Both the position numbers and the translations under genes were made by a program. Under the pieces are notes generated by a model. It had not been told where the DNA came from, searched no databases, and saw nothing but the letters and a program-made list of their open reading frames with translations. This document shows positions 18,399-26,694 of a stretch of DNA of 64,000 nucleotides, piece after piece; position 1 is the first letter of the stretch; each line of letters starts with the position of its first letter. Location of the stretch: positions 1 to 64,000 of the forward strand of contig CALHGZ010000010.1 of assembly GCA_938031175.1 (NCBI GenBank). Reading direction: 5' to 3'. The DNA is from Candidatus Kapaibacterium sp. Lineage in GTDB: Bacteria; Bacteroidota; Ignavibacteria; Kapaibacteriales; UBA2268.

Positions 18399-19685
18399 AT
18401 GGCGAGCACATCATTTAATCCTTTTGTAATGGCTCAACAGCAGTTTGATGCAGTAGCAGCGAAATTAGGTTTAGATCAAGCTACATGTGATTTATTAAGG
18501 AATCCAGACCGGGAATATCATTTCAATATACCGATAAGAATGGATGATGGTTCTTACAAGGTTTTTAGAGGGTTTCGAGTACAACATAATGACGCACGCG
18601 GTCCTTGTAAGGGCGGAATTCGTTTTCATCCACAGGAAACAGTTGATACTGTAAGAGCTTTAGCTATGTGGATGACATGGAAAACAGCTGTAGTTGATAT
18701 ACCATTGGGTGGTGGAAAAGGTGGCGTTGTTTGTGATCCTCATCATCTATCCTTACGTGAACAAGAAGCAATATGTCGTGGTTGGGTTAGGCAAATAGCG
18801 CGGAATGTTGGTCCAATTCAAGATGTTCCTGCTCCTGATGTTATGACAAGTGGACAACATATGTTATGGATGTTGGATGAGTACGAAAAAATTACAGGCA
18901 TGAAGTATCCTGGTTTCATTACTGGTAAGCCGCTTGGAATGGGTGGTTCACTCGGAAGAACTGAAGCCACTGGTTTTGGGGTTATTTATACTCTCAGAGA
19001 AGCTTTGAAAGAATTAAATATTGATATTCAAAATACAACTGCCTCTTTTCAGGGCTTTGGTAATGTCAGCCAATATGCAATAAAATTGTATATGGATTAT
19101 GGTGGTACTGCAATTTCAGTTTCTTGCTGGGATCATAAAGAGCAAAAATCATTCACTTATAGAAAAAAGGATGGTTTAAATCTTAATGAATTGTTAGAAA
19201 TTACCAATAGATTTGGAGAAATTGACCGACAAAAAGCTATGGATTTGGGATATGAAGTGTTACCAGGTGAGGCATGGATTGAACAGGAGGTTGATATTTT
19301 AGTACCAGCTGCTTTGGAAAATCAGATAAATGCTAATACAGTAAATTCAATTAAACCTAGTGTAAAATTAATTGCCGAGGGGGCTAACGGACCAACTACA
19401 ATTGAAGCTGATCAAGTAATTCAAAGTAAAAATATTTGGGTAATACCTGATTTTTTAGCTAATGCCGGTGGAGTCACTTGCTCATATTTTGAACAGGTAC
19501 AGTGTAATACGAATTACTATTGGCCATTGGATGAAGTTTTGACAAAATTGGACAATATAATGACAAAAGCTTATCACTCGGTATCAGAACTTGCACGTAG
19601 CCGTAATTTATATATGCGTGATGCTGCTTATATGATTGCAATTTCAAGAGTTGCCGAAGCATGTAAGATGCGTGGATGGGTTTAG
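18399..19685 (+). CDS. gdhA: Glutamate dehydrogenase (Glu/Leu/Phe/Val dehydrogenase family)
   Basis: The enzyme interconverts glutamate and 2-oxoglutarate plus ammonia with NAD(P)H in the cytoplasm. Substrate-binding lysines appear in GPCKGGIRFHP (Lys71) and MTWKTA (Lys95). The catalytic Lys107 sits in PLGGGKGG and the catalytic Asp147 in PAPDV. The nucleotide-binding domain begins near residue 190 with TEATGFGVIYTLREA and a GFGNVSQYA motif. The length of 428 residues matches hexameric GDH. AGGAGA at 18387-18392, six bases before ATG, is a good ribosome site. The gene is monocistronic, with an intergenic promoter region before it and a strong hairpin terminator after it. Leucine or phenylalanine dehydrogenases are shorter, which favours glutamate. 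Confidence 0.9.
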   Translation: MASTSFNPFVMAQQQFDAVAAKLGLDQATCDLLRNPDREYHFNIPIRMDDGSYKVFRGFRVQHNDARGPCKGGIRFHPQETVDTVRALAMWMTWKTAVVDIPLGGGKGGVVCDPHHLSLREQEAICRGWVRQIARNVGPIQDVPAPDVMTSGQHMLWMLDEYEKITGMKYPGFITGKPLGMGGSLGRTEATGFGVIYTLREALKELNIDIQNTTASFQGFGNVSQYAIKLYMDYGGTAISVSCWDHKEQKSFTYRKKDGLNLNELLEITNRFGEIDRQKAMDLGYEVLPGEAWIEQEVDILVPAALENQINANTVNSIKPSVKLIAEGANGPTTIEADQVIQSKNIWVIPDFLANAGGVTCSYFEQVQCNTNYYWPLDEVLTKLDNIMTKAYHSVSELARSRNLYMRDAAYMIAISRVAEACKMRGWV

Positions 19686-19707
19686 GTGCTGATTGAATAA
19701 ATATCCA

Positions 19708-19738
19708 GGGATTGTTCTTTTCGGAACAATCCCTTTTT
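19708..19738 (+). terminator. Rho-independent terminator after gdhA
   Basis: GGGATTGTTC (19708-19717) is the exact reverse complement of GAACAATCCC (19724-19733). The stem of 10 bp with a 6-base loop is followed directly by TTTTT. It lies 23 bases after the gdhA stop and before the CheY-like gene, so it separates the two transcripts. Confidence 0.9.
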
Positions 19739-19793
19739 CGTTTCAAGTATGTGAAGTATTTTTGCAATATTGATTTATTGAATGATAAATTAA

Positions 19794-20210
19794 ATGAATA
19801 TCTTAGTAGTTGAACCTTCAATTACCATGCGTAGAATAATTAAGAACACCCTCAATGGAGGCGGTTACCACAGTGTTTTTGAAGCTGTTGATGGTCTTGA
19901 TGCAATTGAACAGTTGAAATTAAGAAGGATAGATTGTATTTTAACCGAGTGGGATATGCCTAAAATGTCCGGTTTAGCTTTGATCAAAACACTTCGTCTT
20001 AATGAAAATTTCAAGCATATACCTATCATAATGGTTACTGAAAGAGGAAGTAAAAAGGATTTAGTTGAAGCTTTTAAAGCTCATGTCAATGGATATATAG
20101 TTAAGCCTTTCAGCAAGCCTTTGCTGATTCAAAAAGTCAAAGAATTGACTGCACATATCAAAAATGTAAATAATATAATAGAAGAAGAGAATTTCGAGCA
20201 AGATTTATGA
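19794..20210 (+). CDS. CheY-like single-domain response regulator lacking the phospho-acceptor Asp
   Basis: The protein is a stand-alone receiver fold of 138 residues, closest in style to CheY (VVEPSITMRRII against CheY VVDDFSTMRRIV). Aligning with a constant offset of five to E. coli CheY, the acid-pocket residues Asp12 and Asp13 become Glu7 and Pro8, the phosphorylated Asp57 becomes Glu52 (in LTEWDMPKMSG), while Thr87 and Lys109 are kept as Thr82 and Lys104. It therefore cannot be phosphorylated in the normal way, and Glu52 may mimic the active state. A short acidic tail follows. It overlaps the convergent waaA gene by 6 bases. The partner is unknown; a motor or kinase partner is conceivable because motAB and several kinases are encoded in this window. 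Confidence 0.8.
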   Translation: MNILVVEPSITMRRIIKNTLNGGGYHSVFEAVDGLDAIEQLKLRRIDCILTEWDMPKMSGLALIKTLRLNENFKHIPIIMVTERGSKKDLVEAFKAHVNGYIVKPFSKPLLIQKVKELTAHIKNVNNIIEEENFEQDL

Positions 20211-21485
20211 ATCAGGTTCAGAATTTTTCAGTTTTAAAAAATTTTCTATTATTTTAACTATCTTTTTGCTTTCACCTTTACCAGAGTAAATATAAGCTTT
20301 TGTTTTTGCACACAATTCATTATAAAATATATTATCAGAAATAAGTTTATCAACCCAATCGTAAAGTTGAATTGAATTTTTTACTGAATATAATAAACCG
20401 AGCTGATTCAGTTTTATAGCGTCAGGTGAATTATTATATTTAATGCCAACAGCAATTGGCAAGCCGTATCCAGCAGGTTCTGCAACTGAATGGACACCTT
20501 TACCAAAACCGCCACCAATATAGACAGCATCGGCATAAGAATAGAGACGTAACAAAATACCTATCTTATCAACAATAAGGATTTTGGGGAATTCTTTATA
20601 TTCAGAACCAATTAATGATAATATCTTTGAACGAGGGAACTGGTTTTTTAATCTTACTATATTTTCATTGGTAGGTTCGTGAGGAACAATAATTAGCTTG
20701 ATATAGTCTTTTTTTTCGATAAAGTGATAAAATTCACTAATCAAAATTTCATCTTCATACCAAGTACTACCAGCAATGAGTATAAAATCATCGGGTTTTT
20801 TGATTAGGTTCAGAAAGTTAGTTGATTTGGATTGATTTTCAACTATTTCAATTATTCTATCATACCTTGTATCGTAACCTTCTATAATTTCACATTTTAG
20901 ATCCAAACTTTTAAAATAATTGGTATGATAATTACCAACTGTGTGAATAAGGGTTAAAAAATTATAAATTTTACTGAAATAAAATTTATCAAGAAAATTG
21001 TTTGTATTTGCTGGTTGAGTGGCACAAATTAATATCAAGGGGATTTTTTTTCTGTATGCGTAATAAACCATATTATACCACAAATCATAACGAACAAAAA
21101 CAATCAGCGATGGATTTATTTTGTTAACAAATAATTTTACTTTTATAAATGAATCGAAAGGCAGGTAATAAATTTCGTCAGCGTTCGGATAGTTTTTCTG
21201 GTTTAAATATCCTGATGGGGAATAAAATGTGACAATAATTTTAACATCGGGTCTTAATCTTTTCAGGATTTCTATAATTGGCTTTGCTTGTTCAAATTCA
21301 CCCATTGAAGAGGCATGAAACCATACTTTAGTTGAGTAATCTTTGGGAATAAGTTTAATTTGTCTGATTTGTACTTTGGATATTCTTTCACGTTCTCTGT
21401 ATTTGCGGTTGAGCATCTGCATAACAATTGATACAAATTTAAAAAAGGGTATGATTATCAGATTATATATCCAAAATTGTAGCAT
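20205..21485 (-). CDS. waaA: 3-deoxy-D-manno-octulosonic acid (Kdo) transferase
   Basis: This GT30 enzyme adds Kdo from CMP-Kdo to the lipid A precursor during LPS synthesis, at the cytoplasmic face of the inner membrane. A short hydrophobic N-terminus (IYNLIIIPFFKFVSIVMQ) would anchor it. HASSMGEFEQAKP carries the presumed catalytic Glu63. FYSPSGYLN and FVRYDLWYN are family landmarks in the N-terminal half. The C-terminal donor-binding half has GSTWYEDE near residue 255 and GGGFGKGVHSVAEPAGYGLP near 345. Length is normal. It follows lplA by 5 bases and is probably co-transcribed with it, although the functions differ. Confidence 0.9.
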   Translation of the reverse strand: MLQFWIYNLIIIPFFKFVSIVMQMLNRKYRERERISKVQIRQIKLIPKDYSTKVWFHASSMGEFEQAKPIIEILKRLRPDVKIIVTFYSPSGYLNQKNYPNADEIYYLPFDSFIKVKLFVNKINPSLIVFVRYDLWYNMVYYAYRKKIPLILICATQPANTNNFLDKFYFSKIYNFLTLIHTVGNYHTNYFKSLDLKCEIIEGYDTRYDRIIEIVENQSKSTNFLNLIKKPDDFILIAGSTWYEDEILISEFYHFIEKKDYIKLIIVPHEPTNENIVRLKNQFPRSKILSLIGSEYKEFPKILIVDKIGILLRLYSYADAVYIGGGFGKGVHSVAEPAGYGLPIAVGIKYNNSPDAIKLNQLGLLYSVKNSIQLYDWVDKLISDNIFYNELCAKTKAYIYSGKGESKKIVKIIENFLKLKNSEPDS

Positions 21486-21490
21486 TTGGA

Positions 21491-22465
21491 TCAGAATAAT
21501 GAGTTAATAAATTCATCAGATTCTAAATTAAATTTCTGCCAATCAAAATCAGATTTTGAAATCATTTCTTTGATATTTTCTAATGTATGATTTTGATTAA
21601 TCAATAAATTTTCAAGTTGTTTAATTCTGTGATTTTCATAAATAATATAAACTTTTTTAATTACACCGTTATCAACTGTCATTTCAATATTAATAATTCC
21701 ATTCTTTAATTTCATATTATTAGTAAATTCATAATCGGCGTGATATGCAAAATTCCAATCCCATTTTGAATATTTTTTTAATACCAATTTTTCAATATTC
21801 TCGATATCGTTATGATTTAGGTTATAATAAGTTTCTGAATGATAAAAATTGCTAACAAAATTAATTAATTTATTTTTGAAAATATCAATTGTATCATTTG
21901 TAGCAGTAATTTCTGATATATTAGTAACATTGCTTCTGACAGATTTTAATTTTTTATCATTGTATTTATTGGGAACAACTTTTAATGATTCGTTCAAAGC
22001 GATTAAGTCAGTTGAGAAGAGCAAAGTACCGTGATGAATTATTCGATTTTTGTGAATATGTTCAGCATTACCGGAAATTTTATAACCATTGTAAACAAGG
22101 CTATTTCTACCATCAAAGCTTGTTTCTAAATCATATTCCTTTTTTAAAAAATTGATTATAGGTTGGGTGTATTTAATAAAATCAGATAATTTTTCTGGTT
22201 GCCCGCTTGAAATAAAGGCAAAATTTAAATTTCCTTTATCATGGTACACAGTTCCACCGCCTGATAAGCGTCTTATCACTGGTATATTATTTTTTTTGAT
22301 GTAGTGATAATTAATTTCGGACATTGCATTTTGATGTTTTCCTACGATAACTGAACTGTTGTTACTATAGACTAAGAAATAATCTTCTTTCTTTTGGTGA
22401 AGGATATACTCCTCTAAAGCAATATTAAAGTAGGGTTCCAAACTTGTATTATCTATTAAAAGCAT
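21491..22465 (-). CDS. lplA: Lipoate-protein ligase A
   Basis: The enzyme activates lipoate with ATP and attaches it to lysines of 2-oxoacid dehydrogenase E2 subunits and GcvH. The N-terminal PYFNIALEEYIL and the core RRLSGGGTVYHDKGNLNFAF are signature motifs, followed by the catalytic lysine in YKISGNAEHI and then HHGTLLF. The ATG at 22465 (LLIDNTSLEP) is chosen; an in-frame TTG at 22510 would overlap the upstream gene and add 15 unlike residues. About 90 C-terminal residues form the accessory domain, so adenylation and transfer are probably in one chain. It lies 34 bases after the crotonase gene and 5 before waaA. Confidence 0.9.
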   Translation of the reverse strand: MLLIDNTSLEPYFNIALEEYILHQKKEDYFLVYSNNSSVIVGKHQNAMSEINYHYIKKNNIPVIRRLSGGGTVYHDKGNLNFAFISSGQPEKLSDFIKYTQPIINFLKKEYDLETSFDGRNSLVYNGYKISGNAEHIHKNRIIHHGTLLFSTDLIALNESLKVVPNKYNDKKLKSVRSNVTNISEITATNDTIDIFKNKLINFVSNFYHSETYYNLNHNDIENIEKLVLKKYSKWDWNFAYHADYEFTNNMKLKNGIINIEMTVDNGVIKKVYIIYENHRIKQLENLLINQNHTLENIKEMISKSDFDWQKFNLESDEFINSLF

Positions 22466-22499
22466 AATTTCGTGATATTTAAAATTTTCTGATTTGTTG

Positions 22500-23282
22500 T
22501 TAATCACCAACGAAATTAGGCTTTCTTTTCTCTAAAAATGCCAAAGTGCCTTCTTTGAAATCTTTAGTACCACAAACTTGTCCAAATATTTTTGATTCGT
22601 ATTTAAGTCCCTCAGCAATACTTAAATTTAATGAGGCATTAATGCAATCAATAGCAGCAGACACAGCAATCTGACCTTTAGTCAAAACGTTTTGCAAAAA
22701 TTCTTCTGTTTTTAGCATTAATTCCTGATGAGGAAAAACTTTATTGACTAAACCAATTTTTTCAGCTTCATACGCATCAATAATATTGGCGCTGATGATT
22801 AGCTCAATAGCTTTAGCATATCCGACAAGATGAGTTAATCTTTGAGTAGCACCATAACCGGGTATAATTCCAAGATTTACTTCTGGTTGGCCAAATTTAG
22901 CATTCTCAGAGGCAAATCTTAAATGACAAGCTAAAGTAAGCTCGCAACCACCACCAAGAGCAAAACCGTTAACAGCTGCTATGGTTGGAATTTTCAATTG
23001 AGCTAGACGAGACATAACTTTCGAGCCGTGTTCAGAAAATAATTTACCACTTCTATCATCGGATTCGTGCAATTCTTTGATATCGGCACCTGCTGCAAAT
23101 GCTTTATCTCCACTACCTGTCAAAATTATACCATGTATGTCCCTATTTAGTTCTACTTTTTTTATAATATCATCGAGTTCGTTGAACATAAGAGAATTTA
23201 GGGCATTCAACTTGTCGGGGCGATTTAGTTTCACGATAATATAATTTTGCTTTTCTTCTACTAAAATTGTTTCGTAATTCAT
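22500..23282 (-). CDS. Enoyl-CoA hydratase (crotonase family)
   Basis: A 260-residue crotonase-fold enzyme that most likely hydrates short-chain 2-enoyl-CoA in fatty-acid or butyrate-type metabolism. The oxyanion-hole motif is AAGADIKEL near residue 65 and NGFALGGGCELTLAC near 105. Both catalytic glutamates of true hydratases are present, in GGGCEL and in FGQPEVNLGIIPG. The start at 23282 is supported by CAGGTGAT a few bases upstream; a longer frame beginning at 23345 lacks such a site. Neighbours (lplA, waaA) do not reveal the pathway, and no acyl-CoA dehydrogenase is adjacent. Other crotonase activities cannot be excluded from sequence alone. Confidence 0.85.
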   Translation of the reverse strand: MNYETILVEEKQNYIIVKLNRPDKLNALNSLMFNELDDIIKKVELNRDIHGIILTGSGDKAFAAGADIKELHESDDRSGKLFSEHGSKVMSRLAQLKIPTIAAVNGFALGGGCELTLACHLRFASENAKFGQPEVNLGIIPGYGATQRLTHLVGYAKAIELIISANIIDAYEAEKIGLVNKVFPHQELMLKTEEFLQNVLTKGQIAVSAAIDCINASLNLSIAEGLKYESKIFGQVCGTKDFKEGTLAFLEKRKPNFVGD

Positions 23283-23421
23283 AACTATCACCTGATATTG
23301 TTCAGAAAAAAATAACTGCAATATATCAATTACAATTGACATCACAAATCGAAAATTCTTAGATTTTAGTATAAATCAGTTTTTGATTATCTTTGGAAAA
23401 TAAAAATTCTTAATAAAAAAA

Positions 23422-24753
23422 ATGTTTACAAATAGATTTATTTTATTCTTATTCATTTTCTGCATACTTTTTTACAACCAAGAGCTTTTAGCAAGCAAGA
23501 AAAAACAAGTTTCAGTCAGCTTTACAAAATTAAATGAGCAAGATCTTGATTTAAATGTAAAATACACAAAATATATATTTAAGAATGGAAGATATAGTCA
23601 TAAAATTCATTCAGTCACAGTTGATTTAAGAGATTCTACTTTGAAACCGGAAATTTTATTGAGTTTAAATACAATAGGTGAATTAGATAAGCTTATTAAT
23701 ACAGTAAATGTTTTTCAAAATGAAAATGAGAAAAAAGTTTTGGCAGCAATTAATGCCAGTTTCTGGCGGGCATATTCTTTATTACCCATTGGACCTACAA
23801 TTATCAACGGTGAACTAGTTGAGATGATTACCTATAAAAAGTGGAGTAGCGCTTTTTTTGATAAAAACAATCATTTATATATTGATAATTTTTTTGTTTC
23901 AGGTGAAATAAAACTCCCTTCAAAAAAATCTTTTAAAATTAATTCGGTAAATCGGAGACTTGATTCCATTGGACTTGTATTGTATAATAGACATTACGGT
24001 AATTCACTACCATTCATTAAGGAAAAAAAGGTTAATGAAGAATTTAAAAAAATTTTATCTGAATCAACTATTTTCAATGATTCTACTGAATTTGATATTG
24101 ATGTTGAAGAGCTTAGAAAAGAAATTCTATCGCAAAAGATTTTGTCGAACCTTGAATTCAGGTTAAATAAAATTCTTGTTGAATATATCGAACCACCAGC
24201 AGTAAATAAACCTATAAAATGCCGTGTTGTGAATATAGTGAATGGTTCTGTTAATATGCCTGAAAATGGATGTATCATATCCTTAGGCGATGATTTCCCT
24301 TTGGAGTTACTACCGATTAAGAATGATACAATTGAAATTCATTTTGAAACAAATGTACATAAAAAGATAGTTTTCATTAATGGTATTTCCGGTACTCCAA
24401 GGCTTGTTAGAAATGGTGTAGCAAAACATGAAGCCTATCAAGAAGGTTCGAAGGGTAGAAGATTTATTTATAGGATGCTTCCACGAACAGCTATTGGAAC
24501 TGATAAGAATCGTGAAAAATTATTTTTGGTCTGTATTGAGCCGGGTACAGGTAGATATAATTTTGGTGCTAATTTATCACAATTATCAATTATTATGAAA
24601 AGGCTTGGTGCTTATAATGCTATGAATTTAGATGGTGGAGGCTCATCCGTTATGGTTATAAATAACGGTGAAATTAACAAAGTTAGTTCATTGGAGGGGA
24701 GGAGAATTTCTGTTGGATTAGCAATTAGTAAATTTTTAAAGAGAATAAATTAG
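23422..24753 (+). CDS. Exported phosphodiester glycosidase family protein (NAGPA-like)
   Basis: A signal peptide (RFILFLFIFCILFYNQELLAS) indicates export. The C-terminal half carries the NAGPA/DUF2233 domain: INGISGTPRLVRNG near residue 320, RTAIGTDKNREKLFLVCIE near 355, and the hallmark AMNLDGGGSSVMVINNG near 400. In known members this fold removes a GlcNAc-1-phosphodiester cap or acts on cell-wall polymers. The N-terminal half has an AAINASFWR block (about 110-120) that belongs to the same fold. A variable insertion lies near 200-260. It converges with the NamZ-type gene, overlapping by 18 bases. The true substrate is unknown. Confidence 0.75.
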   Translation: MFTNRFILFLFIFCILFYNQELLASKKKQVSVSFTKLNEQDLDLNVKYTKYIFKNGRYSHKIHSVTVDLRDSTLKPEILLSLNTIGELDKLINTVNVFQNENEKKVLAAINASFWRAYSLLPIGPTIINGELVEMITYKKWSSAFFDKNNHLYIDNFFVSGEIKLPSKKSFKINSVNRRLDSIGLVLYNRHYGNSLPFIKEKKVNEEFKKILSESTIFNDSTEFDIDVEELRKEILSQKILSNLEFRLNKILVEYIEPPAVNKPIKCRVVNIVNGSVNMPENGCIISLGDDFPLELLPIKNDTIEIHFETNVHKKIVFINGISGTPRLVRNGVAKHEAYQEGSKGRRFIYRMLPRTAIGTDKNREKLFLVCIEPGTGRYNFGANLSQLSIIMKRLGAYNAMNLDGGGSSVMVINNGEINKVSSLEGRRISVGLAISKFLKRIN

Positions 24754-25992
24754 ATATTTTTTTCTTATCTGAATATAATTTTCAATACCATTTGAAGCAA
24801 ATTCAAGTAGTTCATTGAGTTCAGCAACAAGTAGTTTGTCAAAAAATGTATTGCTTCCTGTTACTTTCTTAAACATAGATACAGCGGATTTTTTCATATT
24901 TGTTTTGAAGATTTCTGGATTAAATTTTCTTATAGCATAAATGAGTTTAATACCACTTTTATAAGGGGTGAATAAATTAGTGATATTAAACATCAGAAAT
25001 AAAGAGTTTGGATTGTTTAAATCTTGGGATAAATTAAATCTATTATTGTAAGTTTCCGTACATTCAACACCATAATTATCCAAACTATTAAAATATTGCA
25101 TTATTTCTTTAGCTTTCATATTTTTATAACTAATGTACTGAAATGGTACAGCCTTGCCGATAGCAATATTGAATATTTGTAATTCGCCATAGATACCGAT
25201 CATAGCAGCACCACGAATAGCATCAACAGTGGGAATATTAGGTGAAGTTGGGTGCCAAGCGAGCCCTGTATCTTCCCATTGCATCCAACGTTTCCAATTT
25301 TCAAGTTTAATGATTTCAAGTTGACATTTCAATTCTTGCCCCAAGTCTTGTGATAGCCATCCTTCATCGTTTATCATTAGAGCAAGTTCGCCAATTGTCA
25401 AACCATAGACATAGGGAATAGGTACAATACAAACAAATGATTTTATACCGGGTTCTGGTATGTTACCGTCAATAATTAAACCACCCAATGGATTTGGTCG
25501 GTCAAGAACTATTACTTTTTTATTGTTTTCGGCACATGCCTGCATCATATAATACATTGAACTGATATAAGTATATGAACGAATTCCGATATCTTGCAAG
25601 TCAATTATGATTAAATCCAATTCTTCAAGCATAGATTTGGTAGGCTTTCTGTATTTACCGTATAGAGAAATTGCAGGAATGCCAAATACAGAATCGTCGC
25701 TTACGTATTGTCCTGCTTTGAAATTTGTGTGAAATCCATGTTCAGGTGTGAATATTTTTTTGGGTGTTATATTTGCATCGAGGAAATTTTCTATAATATG
25801 ATTACCTTTTGAATCTCTACTCGCATTATTGCATAAAATCCCTATTTTTTTGTTGGCTAATTCATCATATTTTTTTTCAAAAAGTAATTCGGAACCTAAT
25901 TTGATATTTTGAGGAAAAGTATAATGAATTTGAATGATGAATAGAATTTTAATTAATAATAAAGTATTTGCTTTTTTATGTGTAAATTTCAT
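24736..25992 (-). CDS. DUF1343 / NamZ-type exo-beta-N-acetylmuramidase
   Basis: Members of DUF1343 characterised as NamZ release terminal MurNAc from peptidoglycan fragments. The N-terminus is a signal peptide (LLLIKILFIIQIHYTFPQ), so the enzyme acts in the periplasm or outside. Landmarks are GILCNNASRD near residue 50, FTPEHGFH near 80 with the conserved Glu-His-Gly, LIIIDLQDIGIRSYTYIS near 130, VLDRPNPLGG near 165, and WHPTSPNIPT near 245. A size of 418 residues fits. It overlaps the convergent phosphodiester glycosidase gene by 18 bases at the 3' end. Both may serve cell-wall turnover, but this is inference. Confidence 0.85.
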   Translation of the reverse strand: MKFTHKKANTLLLIKILFIIQIHYTFPQNIKLGSELLFEKKYDELANKKIGILCNNASRDSKGNHIIENFLDANITPKKIFTPEHGFHTNFKAGQYVSDDSVFGIPAISLYGKYRKPTKSMLEELDLIIIDLQDIGIRSYTYISSMYYMMQACAENNKKVIVLDRPNPLGGLIIDGNIPEPGIKSFVCIVPIPYVYGLTIGELALMINDEGWLSQDLGQELKCQLEIIKLENWKRWMQWEDTGLAWHPTSPNIPTVDAIRGAAMIGIYGELQIFNIAIGKAVPFQYISYKNMKAKEIMQYFNSLDNYGVECTETYNNRFNLSQDLNNPNSLFLMFNITNLFTPYKSGIKLIYAIRKFNPEIFKTNMKKSAVSMFKKVTGSNTFFDKLLVAELNELLEFASNGIENYIQIRKKYLIYSL

Positions 25993-26097
25993 TTGTTGAT
26001 TTTTCTTGATTTTTTTTAATTTTAAAATATTATTATAAAAAATTTTTATTTATTATGCTTTTAAAATATAAAATTAAACAAAAAAGATAGATTAATA

Positions 26098-26691
26098 ATG
26101 GACGATTTATACAGTACTTGCAATGATTTATTCGATAGCAACTTTAATTTAAACAAATGGCTCAGTGGAGTTATTGATTATATCTGCAGTACAGGTTGGA
26201 TTGATGAATTTGATTTAAATGAATTAGCTCAGTATTTAAATGAACCAGTTGAGGGATTTTATGAATATTATCAAGACATTAATCAACTGATTGATGATAT
26301 TTTACGATTTTATCATCAACGTCACCATAGATACTATATTGAAATGTTAAAAAAGTTAGAAGGAACCCTTAAAGATAAGATTGTGTTTGCTTTCTTAAGG
26401 TATATTGAGCGTGATGATTTAAAATTTGATATAGCAATTAGAAATTTTGCCCGCAAGAACATAAATGTAAATAGCTTTTTGAAAAGATTAGATAAGCAAA
26501 AAATTAATAGTTTAATAAATATTTTGCTTGATGATGGTTTTAGCCAAGAAGAGGCAGAAACGAGAGCTAATTTGCTTTACTATGATTTTTTAGGGAAGAT
26601 GCAATATTTATCACAGCATAGAACCCTTGAAAAGAAAATGGATGACTTTATTCGTACACTGGATATTATAATCAAAAAGTTTGAATCTTGA
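26098..26691 (+). CDS. TetR-like transcriptional regulator
   Basis: The protein has 197 residues and is all-helical. Residues about 18-65 fit a TetR-type helix-turn-helix (DYICSTGWIDEFDLNELAQYL then FYEYYQDINQLIDDIL, where YEYY sits like the YYHF recognition end). The remainder is a ligand or dimerisation region without recognisable family features (RDDLKFDIAIRNFAR, ETRANLLYYDFLGKM). It is a plausible repressor, but the effector and targets are unknown. It diverges from the NamZ gene across a 105-base AT-rich gap, so that gene is one candidate target. It converges on the TPR gene 4 bases away. Confidence 0.65.
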   Translation: MDDLYSTCNDLFDSNFNLNKWLSGVIDYICSTGWIDEFDLNELAQYLNEPVEGFYEYYQDINQLIDDILRFYHQRHHRYYIEMLKKLEGTLKDKIVFAFLRYIERDDLKFDIAIRNFARKNINVNSFLKRLDKQKINSLINILLDDGFSQEEAETRANLLYYDFLGKMQYLSQHRTLEKKMDDFIRTLDIIIKKFES

Positions 26692-26694
26692 GTA

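Noticed and set aside
19474-19821. Minus-strand frame across the gdhA 3' end
   Set aside because: It runs through gdhA coding sequence and its terminator hairpin and has no recognisable family.
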